NCBI GenBank assembly: GCA_021324755.1
Contig: JAJPIL010000014.1
Span: 62,001-126,000 of the forward strand
Source: Pseudomonadota bacterium
GTDB taxonomy: Bacteria > Desulfobacterota > Binatia > Binatales > Binataceae
DNA: 64,000 nucleotides
Direction: 5' to 3'
The notes beneath the pieces are model-generated. The model saw nothing but the letters and a program-made list of their open reading frames with translations, made no database searches and was not told the DNA's origin. Below, in pieces: positions 17,823 to 26,854 of the stretch. Each line of letters opens with the position of its first letter. Positions within the stretch are counted from its first letter, which is position 1. The translations under genes and the position numbers were made by a program.

Positions 17823-19426
17823 TTTTTCCTGCCGTAAGAGGCGATGCTCTGTTTTACGCGGCCGATCGCGTCGGGCGCTACCGAAAACTCGCGCAAGCCG
17901 CAGTCGAGCAGCAGCGGCACGTAGCTCGGTTCGCTGCCCAAGTCGCCGCACAAGCTCACCGGCTTGTTCAGCGAATTAGCGGCGGAGACGACGCGCGCGA
18001 TCACGTTTAGTGCGGCCGGTGAAGGAACTAAGAGATGGTTTAGCTCAGGTTCGTCGCGGCTTGCGGCCGCAAGATACTGAAGTAAGTCGTTGCTACCGAT
18101 CGAGAAAAAGTCGGCATCAAAGGCCTCGATCGACAAAGCAGCAAGCGGCACCTCGACCATCATTCCCAGCGGCGGCATCTCCGTATCCTCGCCATCCACC
18201 TTGACTTCGGAGATAGCCTCTTCCCAGTACTTGCGGCATTGCCGCATCTCTTCCGGGAGGGTTACCATCGGGACCATCACCCTGAGTTTCCCCATGTGAC
18301 GCACCCTTGCGAGCGCGCGCAGCTGCGTGCGCAGAACGGTCGGATGGCGCAGCAGGAGGCGCACGCCTCGCACGCCAAGGAAGGAGGTCGAACTCTCTGC
18401 GCTTGCATGGCCAAGAGACTTGTCGCCGCCTACGTCAAAGAGCCTTATCGTGACCGGTTTTTCTCGGCTCCAGCACAGAATCTCGCCGTAGGCTTTAGCT
18501 TGTTCCTCCTCGCTCGGGACACGCCCAAGAGCGCCGAACAGAAGCTCGGTACGAACCAGTCCGACGCCGTCGATGGAGCGGCGATCGATCCAGTGAAGCT
18601 CGGTTTGATGGCTAAGATTGACCATCACGCGAACGGGTTCGCCATCGCGCGTGACCGCCGGCTTTAACAGAAGCGGCTTAGCTTGCTCGGCTTCGCGCCG
18701 ATCGTGTCCGCGCTTTTCCTCGTAATAAGCTTGGGTGGAGGGATCGGGATCCAGAATCAAAAGGCCTTCATAACCGTCGAGAACGGCTGATGCGGCTTCA
18801 CCGATGGCGTCCACTTCGATGCCGGCCACCACAGGCACACCTCGCGCGCGGGCCAAAAGAGTGAGGTGGCTAGTAGGCGAGGCATGCTGAACCACCAGCC
18901 CACCTTCACCCCAGGAATGGGAGATGAACTGGGCCGGGAGCATCTGCTTGCATACTACGATTCCTTCCAGGGGAGGCTTTGGGAGCTCGCACCCAAAAAG
19001 CTTGCACAACACCCGGTCTCTTATGTCCTTCAAGTCATCGGCGCGGTCTCTGAAGTAGGGGTCCTCTGAGGCCTGGTAGTCGGCGATCTCCCGATTGATT
19101 CCCTGTTGCCACGCGGTCTCGGCCGGCTGCCCTCGCTGTATACTTTCGAAAATGGGTTGGGTTAGTGTTTCATCCTCGAGAAAGGCGACCTGGAATTCCA
19201 AAATCGATCGGGCTTGTTCATCCTCACACCGCTCGATCAATGACGCGAGCTCGGCGATCGCTTGCGCTATTGCGCGCTCAAGCGCAGCCTTCTCGGCGCT
19301 TGGGCTTTCAATGGCACGGGCGCCTTTCAACTGCTGCGTGTCGAGACGCACGATCGGTCCGAACGCGATGCCTCGGACCAAAGAGATGCCTTTTAGTACG
19401 GTGGCCGCGGGCGACAATTTAGCCAT
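17819..19426 (-). CDS. ptsI: Phosphoenolpyruvate-protein phosphotransferase (EI)
   Basis: A 535-residue EI that takes phosphate from phosphoenolpyruvate and gives it to HPr. The swivel-domain active histidine lies in SPTSHLTLLARARGVP, which matches the EI consensus region. The PEP-binding TIM barrel has VRTELLFG, RLFDVGGDKSL and the C-terminal signature SLCGDLGSEPSYVPLLL. Slightly shorter than typical EI (about 575). It overlaps the HPr gene by 8 bp and its stop overlaps the HTH gene start (ATGA). In this cluster its clear job is to feed DhaM; no sugar-specific EII genes are in the window. Confidence 0.93.
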   Translation of the reverse strand: MAKLSPAATVLKGISLVRGIAFGPIVRLDTQQLKGARAIESPSAEKAALERAIAQAIAELASLIERCEDEQARSILEFQVAFLEDETLTQPIFESIQRGQPAETAWQQGINREIADYQASEDPYFRDRADDLKDIRDRVLCKLFGCELPKPPLEGIVVCKQMLPAQFISHSWGEGGLVVQHASPTSHLTLLARARGVPVVAGIEVDAIGEAASAVLDGYEGLLILDPDPSTQAYYEEKRGHDRREAEQAKPLLLKPAVTRDGEPVRVMVNLSHQTELHWIDRRSIDGVGLVRTELLFGALGRVPSEEEQAKAYGEILCWSREKPVTIRLFDVGGDKSLGHASAESSTSFLGVRGVRLLLRHPTVLRTQLRALARVRHMGKLRVMVPMVTLPEEMRQCRKYWEEAISEVKVDGEDTEMPPLGMMVEVPLAALSIEAFDADFFSIGSNDLLQYLAAASRDEPELNHLLVPSPAALNVIARVVSAANSLNKPVSLCGDLGSEPSYVPLLLDCGLREFSVAPDAIGRVKQSIASYGRKK

Positions 19427-19721
19427 CGCTTGAAGCTTGCCCTTCGATTAGACCGAGAACGGCGCGTACGGCGTCATGCGCGTCGGGCCCTTCGGCGCGC
19501 ACATAAAGCGTCGCATCTTTCGGAACCTTGAGCCGCATCAACTTAACGATGCTCTTGGCGTCGGTCCAAGGTCCGGCTTGGTCGAAGCTGACCTCGATTT
19601 TCGACTGAAAGCGTTTGGCTAGCTTAACCAGCGCAAGCGAAGGTCGCGCATGCAATCCACTGACGCTTTGAACAACCGCTTTTCCTTCAGCTTTTGGGGT
19701 ATGATCCTGTAATTCGTCCAA
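19419..19721 (-). CDS. HPr phosphocarrier protein
   Basis: A 100-residue HPr. The active-site histidine is His24 in SVSGLHARPS. A serine equivalent to the regulatory Ser46 is present (Ser57 in DAKSIVKLM), so regulatory phosphorylation is possible in principle. The start is TTG at 19721 behind a GGAG site; the first ten residues are an extension compared with usual HPr (about 85-90). It is 4 bp after dhaM and overlaps EI by 8 bp. In E. coli the HPr and EI-like modules are fused to DhaM; here they are separate genes. Confidence 0.92.
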   Translation of the reverse strand: MDELQDHTPKAEGKAVVQSVSGLHARPSLALVKLAKRFQSKIEVSFDQAGPWTDAKSIVKLMRLKVPKDATLYVRAEGPDAHDAVRAVLGLIEGQASSDG

Positions 19722-19725
19722 GTAT

Positions 19726-20115
19726 CTAGCTCCGGCACAGTTCCTCTGCCGCCTGCCTCACCTGCTCGAGCGACGAGCCTGCGGAGGCTTCGGCGGCCGC
19801 CACGACCGCCCCCTCTACCAATGGGGCGTTGCAAATCACCACTTTGCTTCTACGCATTTCGGGCAACATCTCAACAGCCATCTCGCTGTTCGTTTCCGCG
19901 CCACCCAAATCGACTAAGATCGCCACGCCTCGTTCGGACCATGCTTCTTCGATCGCCCGTAAGATGGCTTCGACATTTGTCCCCAAGCCGCCGCCGGGGT
20001 CGCCACCGCACCAGGCGACCTTCACCTCTTCGCCCACCATCTGTCGCACCATATCGGCGGTTCCCCGCGCGACGTCGGGAGAGTGCGACACAACGACGAT
20101 ACCCACGTTAGCCAT
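19726..20115 (-). CDS. dhaM: PTS-dependent dihydroxyacetone kinase phosphotransferase DhaM (EIIA domain)
   Basis: A 129-residue EIIA-Man-like domain that phosphorylates the ADP bound to DhaL. The phosphoacceptor is His11 in VVVSHSPDVA. ILVDLGGAETNSEMA and the hydrophobic strand KVVICNAPLVEGAV are typical of the family. It is a single-domain DhaM, without the HPr and EI-like domains found in E. coli. The ATG at 20115 shares one base with the dhaL stop (TGATG). Downstream HPr and EI complete the phosphorelay. Confidence 0.93.
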   Translation of the reverse strand: MANVGIVVVSHSPDVARGTADMVRQMVGEEVKVAWCGGDPGGGLGTNVEAILRAIEEAWSERGVAILVDLGGAETNSEMAVEMLPEMRRSKVVICNAPLVEGAVVAAAEASAGSSLEQVRQAAEELCRS

Positions 20116-20729
20116 CAGCGATGGTTCTCCAGCGTCTCAACGACAGCAAGGACCATCAGGCTCGAGGAACGGGCACCTGGATCCATATGTCCGACGCTGC
20201 GCTCGCCTAAAAACGACGCTCGTCCGCGTACCGCCTTCATGGGGATCGTGGCATGAGCGGAACTTTCGGCGACGGTTTTGAGCTTGGAAAGCAAGTCATC
20301 GTTGCTCTCTTGAAGGGTGCGGGCCACTGGCACCAGTACATCGAGCATGGTCTTTTGCCCTACGTCTGACTTCCCGCGAACTTTCACAGCCTCTACCCCG
20401 GCGGTGAAGGCCTGCGCCAAATCGGAAAGCGAAAACTTAGGCGGCAAATGTTTGCCCATCGTCATAAACAAGGTGCCGTATAACGGGCCGGAGGCGCCGC
20501 CAACTTTCATCACGAGGGCCGTCCCGACCGCTTTTAGTATTTCGCCCGGGTCTTTCTCGGCCAGGGTGTTCAGCTGCGCTAACACTGCTTCAAATCCTCG
20601 CTTCAAGTTGACGCCGTGGTCCCCGTCGCCGATAGCCTGGTCCAGCGCGGTAAGCTCATCAGCGTGGCTTATTACTGCCTCGGCGACCTGCCGTATCAAC
20701 GCAGCTTTGAGATCAGCGGTAAGCTCCAT
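20115..20729 (-). CDS. dhaL: Dihydroxyacetone kinase subunit DhaL
   Basis: A 204-residue nucleotide-binding subunit. It keeps ADP bound as a cofactor, which DhaM rephosphorylates, and transfers phosphate to dihydroxyacetone on DhaK. The Mg-binding aspartates are in LDQAIGDGDHG: Asp30, Asp35 and Asp37. Later KVGGASGPLYGTLF and GRASFLGERSVGHMDPGA are family motifs. The ATG at 20729 follows GGGGAAGC. It is about 160 bp downstream of glpK on the same strand, and coupled to dhaM by a 1-bp overlap. Confidence 0.94.
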   Translation of the reverse strand: MELTADLKAALIRQVAEAVISHADELTALDQAIGDGDHGVNLKRGFEAVLAQLNTLAEKDPGEILKAVGTALVMKVGGASGPLYGTLFMTMGKHLPPKFSLSDLAQAFTAGVEAVKVRGKSDVGQKTMLDVLVPVARTLQESNDDLLSKLKTVAESSAHATIPMKAVRGRASFLGERSVGHMDPGARSSSLMVLAVVETLENHR

Positions 20730-20888
20730 AAGCTATGCTTCCCCATTTTTCAACCGGCCACGTAGTGCCGGCAGGCAAGCACCTTCATTTCGAACCAAAC
20801 GCGTAGTTATTTAAGTTTGCGCTTGCGTGCTGCACGTAAATCGATTGTCGCCCTGGGGCACGCGATTCATGACTTAAGCGCACGACTA

Positions 20889-22376
20889 CTATTCGAGCCA
20901 GCCTTTGGCTCGGTCGAGCGCTCTCTGCCATCCACGGTAGAGACGATCGCTTTCAGCGCGATCCATCTGGGGCCTGAAAACCTGGTCGAGGCGCCACAAG
21001 CGGCTGATGTCGGTTTCGCTCTTGACACCTGCTCCGATTGCGGCCAAAAGCGCAGCGCCCAGGGCGGTAGTTTCGGTAACTTTAGGTCGCACGACTGGTA
21101 CACCCAGAAGATCGGCCTGGAATTGCATCATAAGGTTGTTGACCGCAGCTCCCCCGTCGACGCGAAGCTCCTTGAGCTTTATGCCTGACACACGCTCCAT
21201 CGCTTCGATCACGTCGCGACTCTGGTAGGCCATCGCTTCCAGCGCGGCGCGGGCCAAATGGGCCTTGGTGGTGCCCCGCGTGATACCAACGATCGTGCCG
21301 CGCGCGTAGGGGTCCCAATGGGGAGCCCCAAGCCCCACCAGCGCAGGAACGAAGTAGACTCCGTCAGTGGTCGTGACCGATTTTGCTAGATCCTCGACCT
21401 CGGCCGAAGTTTTGATAAGGTTGAGCCCGTCACGCAACCACTGAACCGCAGCTCCGGCGATAAAGATCGATCCTTCCAGGGCGTATTGCGCCGGATTGGA
21501 GCCGATTTGCCAAGCTACGGTGGCGATTACCTCTTTGGCATCCACCGGTTTGGGACCGGTGTTCATCACGAGAAACGCTCCGGTGCCATAGGTGTTCTTG
21601 GCCATCCCGGGCTGGAGGCAAACTTGGCCGAATAGCGCCGCCTGTTGGTCGCCAGCCACGCCGCGAATCGGGATCGCCGCACCGAAAAGACCGCGATCGG
21701 TGGTCCCGAAATCGGCCGCCGAGGCCTTGACTTCGGGAAGAAGGCTGCGCGGGACGGTAAGAATTTCAAGAAGTTCGTCGTCCCAGGCAAGCTTATGGAT
21801 GTTAAAAAGCAGCGTTCTCGAGGCGTTGCTTACGTCGGTTGCGTGAACCGCTCCGCCTGTGAGCTTATAGATGAGCCATGAGTCGATCGTACCACAAGCG
21901 AGCTCGCCTTTTTCGGCCAGAGGACGAAGCGACGGTTCGTTGTCCAGCATCCACTTGATTTTCGTTCCCGAAAAGTACGGGTCGAGTACAAGTCCGGTAC
22001 GTTTGCGAAAAGTTTCCGCAAGACCGCGCTGTTTGAGCCCCTCGCAGATATCGACGGTGCGGCGGTCCTGCCACACGATCGCATGTCCGACCGGTTTACC
22101 GTTCTTTTTGTTCCAAATTACCGTGGTTTCCCGCTGGTTGGTCACTCCGATTGCGACTATCTTTTCGGGCGAGACGCCGGCGCGAGCTAGACATTGCTTG
22201 ACCGTGGCCAGCTGCGACTCCCAGATCTCCTCGGCGTTGTGTTCGACCCATCCAGGCTTCGGATAATGTTGGGTAAACTCTTGCTGCGCAGTTGCTACCG
22301 GATTCCCCTCAAGGTCAAAAAGTATCGTTCTGCTAGATGTTGTCCCCTGATCCAACGAAAGAATATATTCGCCCAT
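20889..22376 (-). CDS. glpK: Glycerol kinase
   Basis: A 495-residue FGGY-family kinase that phosphorylates glycerol to glycerol-3-phosphate. The N-terminal phosphate-binding loop is [16 protein letters not shown] (about residues 6-21); the family segments [21 protein letters not shown] and the C-terminal [16 protein letters not shown] are all present. Length is the normal 495-502. The ATG at 22376 is behind GGGGGACTCAA. First gene of the whole glycerol/dihydroxyacetone cluster, behind the promoter and dyad at 22535-22589. Confidence 0.95.
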   Translation of the reverse strand: MGEYILSLDQGTTSSRTILFDLEGNPVATAQQEFTQHYPKPGWVEHNAEEIWESQLATVKQCLARAGVSPEKIVAIGVTNQRETTVIWNKKNGKPVGHAIVWQDRRTVDICEGLKQRGLAETFRKRTGLVLDPYFSGTKIKWMLDNEPSLRPLAEKGELACGTIDSWLIYKLTGGAVHATDVSNASRTLLFNIHKLAWDDELLEILTVPRSLLPEVKASAADFGTTDRGLFGAAIPIRGVAGDQQAALFGQVCLQPGMAKNTYGTGAFLVMNTGPKPVDAKEVIATVAWQIGSNPAQYALEGSIFIAGAAVQWLRDGLNLIKTSAEVEDLAKSVTTTDGVYFVPALVGLGAPHWDPYARGTIVGITRGTTKAHLARAALEAMAYQSRDVIEAMERVSGIKLKELRVDGGAAVNNLMMQFQADLLGVPVVRPKVTETTALGAALLAAIGAGVKSETDISRLWRLDQVFRPQMDRAESDRLYRGWQRALDRAKGWLE

Positions 22377-22534
22377 TTGAGTCCCCCGCGCGGTCTTCGT
22401 TCTTCTTGCAAATACCAGTTAGTTCGGTCCGGCTGGTATGTTTGACGTCCTAATTCTAATCAAGAAGCTCCGCGTTCGCGTTCGCCCCCTCCAGGTGTAG
22501 CAAGCTAGAAACCCCCGACAAGCCCTCGGCGAAG

Positions 22535-22589
22535 TTAAGTTTAGTGAATTGTTTATTAAACTTAAACCGCTAAACAAATGTTCTGTCAA
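22535..22589 (-). promoter_or_regulatory. Promoter and inverted-repeat operator upstream of glpK
   Basis: On the minus strand a perfect TTGACA (22584-22589) is followed after 17 bp by TTTAAG (22561-22566), a fair -10. A perfect 9-bp inverted repeat overlaps the -10 and start region: TTAAGTTTA at 22535-22543 and TAAACTTAA at 22557-22565, with 13 bp between. Such a dyad at the initiation site is the expected place for a repressor of a catabolic cluster. I cannot say which protein binds it; the HTH protein of the dha genes or a distant GlpR are candidates. Confidence 0.55.
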
Positions 22590-22977
22590 GAGGACAACAG
22601 GTTTTTTGCGAAAAGCGCTTTGTAGCGCAGAGAAGTGTAACAGAACAGGCACTTTGGATTACGTTCCGGAGAGAAGTCGCAAAGATTTTACCCGGTGAAA
22701 ACGAGAAGCATTCGTTTGAATGGGGATTGAGGGGTGGGAGCCGATACGTTTTGCGTTTGCGGCGAAGTCGGCTCGAACAGGTAGCGTTCAGAAATAGCTT
22801 AGGCTCGGCTGGATGGCGTGCGAGCTGCTTGGTGGGGATAGGGAGGAAAGTTTCCGAGCCAGGCTGTGGGTCGCGTTGCGTTTTATGCTGAAAGTGCGAA
22901 GCGCTCGGGCAATGATTACGTATAGCCGCTGGAGTGGAGTTAAATGTTTTGGAGCGAGGAGCGCAAAACGTAAAAAG

Positions 22978-22994
22978 CGCCACATCATGTGGCG
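22978..22994. repeat. 17-bp perfect palindrome
   Basis: CGCCACAT, one central C, then ATGTGGCG. It sits alone in non-coding DNA about 600 bp before the glpK start and 800 bp before the TonB receptor. Odd-centred palindromes of this size are typical protein-binding sites; no T-run follows on either strand, so it is not a clear terminator. Confidence 0.45.
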
Positions 22995-23199
22995 AGGGGT
23001 TTGCCACTATCGTTCAACGGCCAATTTGTAAACGATTCGCCGTGCGTTGGCCAGCTCGAGCGTGAATTGCCCAGGGCTCTTAGAAACGTTCGTACACGCT
23101 AATTCAGAAGAGGTCGAAGCTAGTTGCAAGCGTAAAGCTCTCAGTTACCCCTGTCGCCAGGTAACGACCCGCACTTGCGCTCGCAGCTTTTGGCCGGCT

Positions 23200-23258
23200 C
23201 CCTCCGCCGATTGCTTGGGCGCTTTTCGGGCGTGCCCCAAGCGCTTGTGCGCGGAGGG
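23200..23258. ncRNA. Nested stem-loop, possible structured RNA
   Basis: An outer 8-bp perfect stem (CCCTCCGC 23200-23207 with GCGGAGGG 23251-23258) encloses an inner 7-bp perfect stem (GCTTGGG 23213-23219 with CCCAAGC 23236-23242), with a 5 x 8 nt internal loop. This is more structure than chance would usually give in 59 nt. There is no known family match that I can name and the strand is undecided. Confidence 0.25.
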
Positions 23259-23732
23259 TTAGCTGCATTGGTTGATCCGTCCTATTCGTCTAGGGGCTTG
23301 GCGTAGCGGTTACGGCCCGTTCGATTCGGGCGAACGCGAACAGTTGGCAAAAGTGAGGCCTCGAAACTGGTGTCGGCGATCCGGCGACTGGGAAAGCGTA
23401 GACGTAATTGGTTACTCGGTTGCTGGGAAAATTTGGTGAGCCGAGCGGGAATCGGGCCCGCACTCTGATTAAGTTGCCCCTAAACTTCCGCGTTAGGTCC
23501 GAAGCCTTGAACCTGTTCCAATGCTAGACAGCGAAGCGAGCTTTTGAGCGAGGTTATCCAAATTTAACCGCTTTCAGTTTCGACCGCGCCTTTATGAGAC
23601 GCGTTCTAGTGCAAAATTCCTCTTACGAGTGCATAGATCGTCCAACTAGCAGATTTGTCCTAGCCCCGATGCAAATCTAGTTCAAAAACTCCGCAGAAAT
23701 TTGGGCGCGCGCACAGCATGCCCCTTCGGTGC

Positions 23733-23787
23733 GCCATAATTCTTGCCTATTGTCATGAATTATGGCACTCATAAAACGTCATAAAAC
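23733..23787 (+). promoter_or_regulatory. Promoter region and inverted repeat upstream of the TonB receptor
   Basis: A perfect 10-bp inverted repeat (GCCATAATTC 23733-23742; GAATTATGGC 23757-23766) with a 14-bp spacer overlaps a possible promoter, TTGTCA (23750-23755) and TAAAAC (23772-23777) with 16 bp between. Directly after, CATAAAAC occurs twice, 10 bp apart (23770-23777, 23780-23787). The dyad covers the -35/-10 spacer, as expected for a repressor operator such as an iron- or other metal-type regulator. The regulator is not known. Confidence 0.45.
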
Positions 23788-23807
23788 CCTAATGGGCAAA
23801 GTTCTAG

Positions 23808-26375
23808 ATGAGTAGAGTCGTTCTGGACAGGATCTCTTGTCGCGCCGAAGTAGCGCCAACGGAGAAAGCTACCGTCGACAGCCGACCGCTGCTTCGAAAA
23901 GTGTCTTTATCGTACCGAATTCGAGCGCTGGTTGCCCGCACTCGGTGTGTGAAGTGTTATGCGTTGCCTCGAAAGTGGACCAGGGCGCAAAGTCTCATTC
24001 TTCGGTTTGTGTTCCGGATGTTAATTTTGAGCCTCTTGGTAACAGCGCGCCTGGTACCGGCCGATGCGCAGAGTCGGGGCGGGGCATTCGTTATAAGCGG
24101 TCAGGTGAAAGACTCGCTCGGCCGGGCGATAGCAGGTGCAGAGATATCACTCGAGGAGCGAAGCGGGCACGTTCTTGGCCGCGCCGTTAGCGACAATGAT
24201 GGGAAGTTCGAACTTACCGCACCTTGGCCCGGCTCCTATCTCGTCGTGGCTCGGAAGGAAAGATTCGCCGTAGCAAGCAAACCGCTCTCGATTCCTGCCG
24301 GAGCGAGCAAAACTTTACCCTTAGAGTTGGTGATGGCTTCGCTTGAGCCGCTCACGGTAGCGGTTTCGGCCGAGCGCCTCGATCGGGCGCCCAACGGCCT
24401 TTCGGCTTCCGGCAACAACGCTTATACACTTACTGAGAAGAATATTGACCAGCTGCCCGAGGGCGTGAATAGCCCGATGGACACGGTGCTGCTTCAGATG
24501 CCTGGCGTGGTGCGCGACTTCAACGGACAGGTTCACGTCCGCAGCGAGGACGCAAATCTCCAATGGCGCATCAACGGGATTATGCTTCCGCTTGACAGCT
24601 TCACCGGGTTTGGCCAAGTTCTCTCACCATACTTTATCCGAACGATCACCTTGGTGGACGGCGCACTTCCGGCCCAATACGGTTATCGCAACGCTGGCGT
24701 GCTCGACATCCAGACCAAAGACGGCTGCGAGGATCCCGGGGGTCGTTTCGAACTCTTCGGCGGCCAGCGCGAGACGGCTCAGCCAAGTTTCCAGTACGGT
24801 GGCTGCGCTGGCAACCTCAGCTTTTTCACCACGGGTTATTTCAAGCACAGCGATTTAGGCTTGAGCTCCGCCACACCGGGCCCCACTCCGATTCACGACG
24901 GCGTCAATGAAGGCCAATGGTTCGGTTATTCCTCTTATTTTTTGAATCCCACCTTGCGGCTAAGCTTAATCAGCGGCGTGTCGGTTTCGAACAACCAGTT
25001 CCCTAACTACCCAGGGCAAGTTCCTCAATACTCGCTTGCGGGCGTCAACCCTGCGGATTACCCATCAACGATGTTGAATGATAATCTCTACCAGCGGTAT
25101 TACTTCGCGATTCTGGCGCTTCAAGGCACAAGCGGAACTAACCTAGACTATCAGCTTGCTTATACTGCCAAGTATAACACGATCAGGTTCAGCCCCGATC
25201 CGATCGGTAACCTTATCTATTCGGGCGTTGCTTCGAGCCTGTTTCACAGCGAATTAGCGAACACCTTGCAGGGCGACCTAACCTATCGGCTCAACCAATT
25301 CCACACCTTAGGAGCAGGCGTCTACATAGGCAACTACGACGTGACTCTGGATGACACGTCGAGAGTCTTTCCTGCAAACGCGCAGCACCAGCAGACAAGC
25401 GACGTACCGATCTCGATCGTCGACAACGTTGCTGGCTTGGAGTGGCTGTTTGGCATCTACCTACAAGATCACTGGGTCCTTTCGGAAAAAGTGGCCCTTG
25501 ACCTCGGGGTGCGGTGGGACGCGATGACCGGTTTTATAGGGTCGGCGAACGAACCAACTCCGCACGCCAACCTAACCTATGCGTGGAGCAAGGATACGAC
25601 TTTGCATGTCGGAGTTGCTCGTTTCTTTGAGACCCCGTCGTTTGTCACAATCTCGCCCCAAAGCTTCAACTTGTTCCGAAACACTACCGGTGGGTTCGGA
25701 CCTGGGGTGCCGACAGCCTATCCAGAGGACGATTGGTATTTCGACGCCGGTTTTGTACACGAGGTCCTGCCGGGGTTGACCGTAAGCCAAGACAACTACT
25801 TCGAACTCCAGCACGATCGATTGTCAATTGGTCAATTTCCATTTGTTCCGATTTATGCGCCCTTCAACTGGGACCAGGGACGAGTCTGGGGATCTGAATT
25901 CTCGATTAGCTATCGGTTCAATAAGCAGTTTTCGTCAGGTGCTAATTTTGCCTATTCAGTCGCACAGGGTAAGGACATCGTAACCAGCCAATACAACTTC
26001 ACGCCAGCCTTATTGGACTACGCTGAGAATCACTGGGTCATTCAAACACATGACCAGATTTTCACGGGTTCGACGTGGGCGGCGTACACTATAGGCCCAT
26101 ATTTCTTCAGCCTCGACGGGCTCTACGGCAGCGGCTTCCATACCGGATTTGCGAACCTGGAAGGAATGCCTTACAACTGGGAGATAGACCTTGCCGCGGG
26201 TCGAAGTTTCGAAGTTCCCAGGATCGGCAAGCTTCAAACCCGACTCGTCATTATTAACATCTTCGATCGCACTAATTTCCTCCGCGCGGCCCATGGGCTT
26301 GGGGTTTTGTTACCCGCGTACCTGCCTCGGCGCGCGATCTATTTGGACGTTGCGGCGCCGCTACCAGCGGTTTAG
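23808..26375 (+). CDS. TonB-dependent receptor with N-terminal carboxypeptidase-like domain
   Basis: Up to 855 residues; an outer-membrane active transporter. The first 70 residues are basic and doubtful. A hydrophobic segment RMLILSLLVTARLVPADAQS (about residues 70-89) looks like the signal peptide, so the true start may be an internal GTG or ATG (24018 is the last option). Next comes a carboxypeptidase-regulatory-like beta-sandwich (GQVKDSLGRAIAGAEISLEE to about residue 170), then a plug domain (NIDQLPEGVNSPMDTVLLQM, PALYGY-like PAQYGYRNAGVLDIQ) and a beta-barrel of alternating aromatic strands to the end. The C-terminus does not end in Phe. It stands alone with its own regulatory region; the ligand cannot be inferred. 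Confidence 0.82.
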   Translation: MSRVVLDRISCRAEVAPTEKATVDSRPLLRKVSLSYRIRALVARTRCVKCYALPRKWTRAQSLILRFVFRMLILSLLVTARLVPADAQSRGGAFVISGQVKDSLGRAIAGAEISLEERSGHVLGRAVSDNDGKFELTAPWPGSYLVVARKERFAVASKPLSIPAGASKTLPLELVMASLEPLTVAVSAERLDRAPNGLSASGNNAYTLTEKNIDQLPEGVNSPMDTVLLQMPGVVRDFNGQVHVRSEDANLQWRINGIMLPLDSFTGFGQVLSPYFIRTITLVDGALPAQYGYRNAGVLDIQTKDGCEDPGGRFELFGGQRETAQPSFQYGGCAGNLSFFTTGYFKHSDLGLSSATPGPTPIHDGVNEGQWFGYSSYFLNPTLRLSLISGVSVSNNQFPNYPGQVPQYSLAGVNPADYPSTMLNDNLYQRYYFAILALQGTSGTNLDYQLAYTAKYNTIRFSPDPIGNLIYSGVASSLFHSELANTLQGDLTYRLNQFHTLGAGVYIGNYDVTLDDTSRVFPANAQHQQTSDVPISIVDNVAGLEWLFGIYLQDHWVLSEKVALDLGVRWDAMTGFIGSANEPTPHANLTYAWSKDTTLHVGVARFFETPSFVTISPQSFNLFRNTTGGFGPGVPTAYPEDDWYFDAGFVHEVLPGLTVSQDNYFELQHDRLSIGQFPFVPIYAPFNWDQGRVWGSEFSISYRFNKQFSSGANFAYSVAQGKDIVTSQYNFTPALLDYAENHWVIQTHDQIFTGSTWAAYTIGPYFFSLDGLYGSGFHTGFANLEGMPYNWEIDLAAGRSFEVPRIGKLQTRLVIINIFDRTNFLRAAHGLGVLLPAYLPRRAIYLDVAAPLPAV

Positions 26376-26854
26376 CAGGTCTTACCGCCTGTCATCCCGT
26401 ATCGGGCACACGGTAGAAAGATACCGCTGTGATGCTTGCTGGGCACCAAAGACACGACATGCACGTCTTGGGACGATCGCACGGAAACCCGTTCATCTTT
26501 GCTCCTTGAGTAAGGTCGGATTTCAGCACGCCCAATCCTGGAGCGGTGAGATGTCTAGACCGCCCGTCATGAAGATTCCGTACGCGAGCAGTTCTTAAGC
26601 GGCCGCCCTGCGGTCGACAGATTTGCCGACCCGTGCAGCCTCGAAGCCTCGAGGCCGCGCTCGTCGCGCTCGAAATCGCATGTCATGCGAGCGGGTGGCA
26701 ATTTCGTGCTGATTGGCAGAAGCGGTTTTCCGCTCTGGTGCAATCAGAAGGTCTGGTTTCCGTTCCGCACGTCTATATGTATGACTCGTCAACCTCAGGG
26801 TTCTCTGCTTGCGCGGGCGCCACTTCGGTTTTGCAGGCGAGCTGTTGCGTCGAT
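26376..26854. other. Intergenic region, nothing recognised
   Basis: About 480 bases between two converging genes (TonB receptor on plus, flavoprotein on minus). Short ORFs on both strands run into the flavoprotein gene as antisense shadows. No clear terminator hairpin with T-run was seen. Confidence 0.4.

Larger units (their letters stand above)
22590..23732. other. Gene-poor region with structured repeats
   Basis: About 1.1 kb between the glpK promoter and the TonB-receptor promoter region. ORFs here (for example 22570-23007 on the minus strand) have low-complexity composition and no recognisable domain, so I call none of them. It holds a 17-bp palindrome and a nested hairpin (listed separately). 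No tRNA fold was found. It could carry an untranslated RNA or decayed sequence. Confidence 0.4.

Noticed and set aside
22570-23007. 145-codon ORF on the minus strand
   Set aside because: Composition is Ser/Pro/Arg/His-rich without any domain, it overlaps the glpK promoter region, and there is no ribosome binding site.
23281-23345. tRNA-like look of GTAGCGGTTACGGC...TTCGATTC
   Set aside because: No acceptor or anticodon stem can be formed around it.
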